Positions 63,502 to 64,000 of a stretch of DNA of 64,000 bases are shown piece by piece. Below the pieces are notes generated by a model. It was not told the origin of the DNA and made no database searches. It saw only the letters and a program-made list of their open reading frames with translations. Origin of the DNA: CAWJMD01 sp963845675 (lineage in GTDB: Bacteria > Actinomycetota > Actinomycetes > Actinomycetales > CAWJMD01); contig CAWJSX010000002.1 in NCBI GenBank assembly GCA_963845675.1, positions 248,001 through 312,000 of the forward strand, in the 5' to 3' direction. Each line of letters starts with the position of its first letter. Position 1 is the stretch's first letter. Position numbers and translations under genes: made by a program.

Positions 63502-64000
63502 CTACGGCGTCGGCGTCCCCGGCGGGCAGAGCGGCAGCAACGAACCCAGCACCGGCGCCAGCAGGCAGGTGACGCCCGGCACGAGCGGCGGCACCGTCAC
63601 CGGCGGCGTCGTCGGTGCCGGGACGGGCGGCGCGGGTGCCGGCGGGACGGGCAGCGACGGCAGCAGCGTCGTCACCGCTCCCACGACCCCCTCCACCACG
63701 CCGGCGGGCGCCGTCGCGGCCGGAGCGGCCGGAGCCGGTGCCGGTGCGGCGGTGGCAGGGGCCGGCGGCGTGCTCGTGGCCGGAGCCGGGGTGGCGGCCG
63801 CCTGGGCCGGCGGCGGGGCGGTCGGACGGCCGGTCGTCGGACGACGAACCGGACCCGACGCCCGGGAGCGAGGACGCCTCGACCACGCGCACGCCGCGTG
63901 CGTAGGCGTCGGCGATGGCCATCACGGTGCGCACGTACTCGTCCGAGTGGTTGTACCGGTAGACCGCGCGGTACCGGTCCTGCGGACGTGCGCAGGTCGC
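63502..64000 (-). CDS. lytic transglycosylase, C-terminal part (partial, frame interrupted)
   Basis: The gene enters from the right window edge. The first readable part, DRYRAVYRYNHSDEYVRTVM, is the end of a lysozyme-like murein transglycosylase domain (YNHSxxYV motif). A long Ala/Pro linker then follows (VPPAPAPPVPAPTTPPVTVP), ending CPPGTPTP at 63502. A shift near 63700-63830 separates the two. Such enzymes cut peptidoglycan glycan strands; the Pro-rich tail probably spans or binds the wall. The N-terminal half and signal peptide are outside. Confidence 0.7.

Noticed and set aside
1..64000. tRNA, rRNA or riboswitch genes
   Set aside because: No cloverleaf, rRNA segment or known aptamer core was recognised by eye in the intergenic regions.

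Overview
The window is about 72% G+C, uses GTG starts freely and carries actinobacterial signature families: a mycothiol-linked DinB-like protein, an Rv2466c-type DsbA protein, XPB-type helicases, DUF3027, DUF2530 and an ESX-like small protein. A Nocardioidaceae-like actinobacterium (Nocardioides, Aeromicrobium or a relative) is the best guess; this is inferred from gene content and order, not from a marker gene.

Region 1 (1-28.4 kb) is mostly chromosomal housekeeping. It holds the tail of a phenylacetate operon (dehydrogenase C-terminus, paaI), galE, a WXG100-like/hydrolase pair, a low-molecular-weight phosphatase, the three-gene pntA1-pntA2-pntB transhydrogenase operon, an EamA exporter, an AlkB-like dioxygenase with an SOS-box-like site, a BrkB-like membrane protein, an unusual zinc-ribbon SDR with OsmC, and purB. 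Further on come a secreted protein, a CPBP protein, a PAP2 phosphatase, a YcaQ-like glycosylase, an orphan lycopene cyclase, and a winged-helix/ABC exporter operon with a clear operator candidate. It ends with a divergent acyl-CoA dehydrogenase/SDR unit flanked by MarR and TetR genes, which looks like branched-chain acyl-CoA oxidation.

Region 2 (28.4-35.4 kb) looks like an accessory island. It has AT-richer spacers, a divergently arranged MarR/DsbA-like thiol-disulfide pair, a Doc toxin with a ribbon-helix-helix antitoxin behind a perfect 19-bp palindrome, a secreted protein, and a decayed helical-repeat gene with an amber codon. It also has a foreign-looking methyltransferase between 9-bp direct repeats, and two truncated transposase genes (ISL3 and IS481 type) abutting head to head at the right border.

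Region 3 (35.4-64 kb) returns to chromosomal genes: an HD hydrolase, a response regulator/sensor kinase/HtrA-like protease cascade, a membrane GGDEF-EAL protein, a secreted ASLSG-repeat pentapeptide protein, XPB helicase plus a helicase-associated protein, a DUF998 protein, an acyl-CoA synthetase, a large subtilase and LarE. The final block is cold-shock protein, DUF3027, a large Hsp90/sacsin-type ATPase protein, DUF2530, an NCS2 purine permease, a broken DUF559-like gene, MarR-MFS and a partial lytic transglycosylase.

About twenty genes are interrupted by one-base shifts while the protein continues convincingly in another frame. They include conserved genes with intact catalytic motifs. The most economical reading is an error-prone assembly rather than mass pseudogenisation, so these entries span the whole gene and name the likely shift positions. 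No tRNA, rRNA or CRISPR array was recognised.
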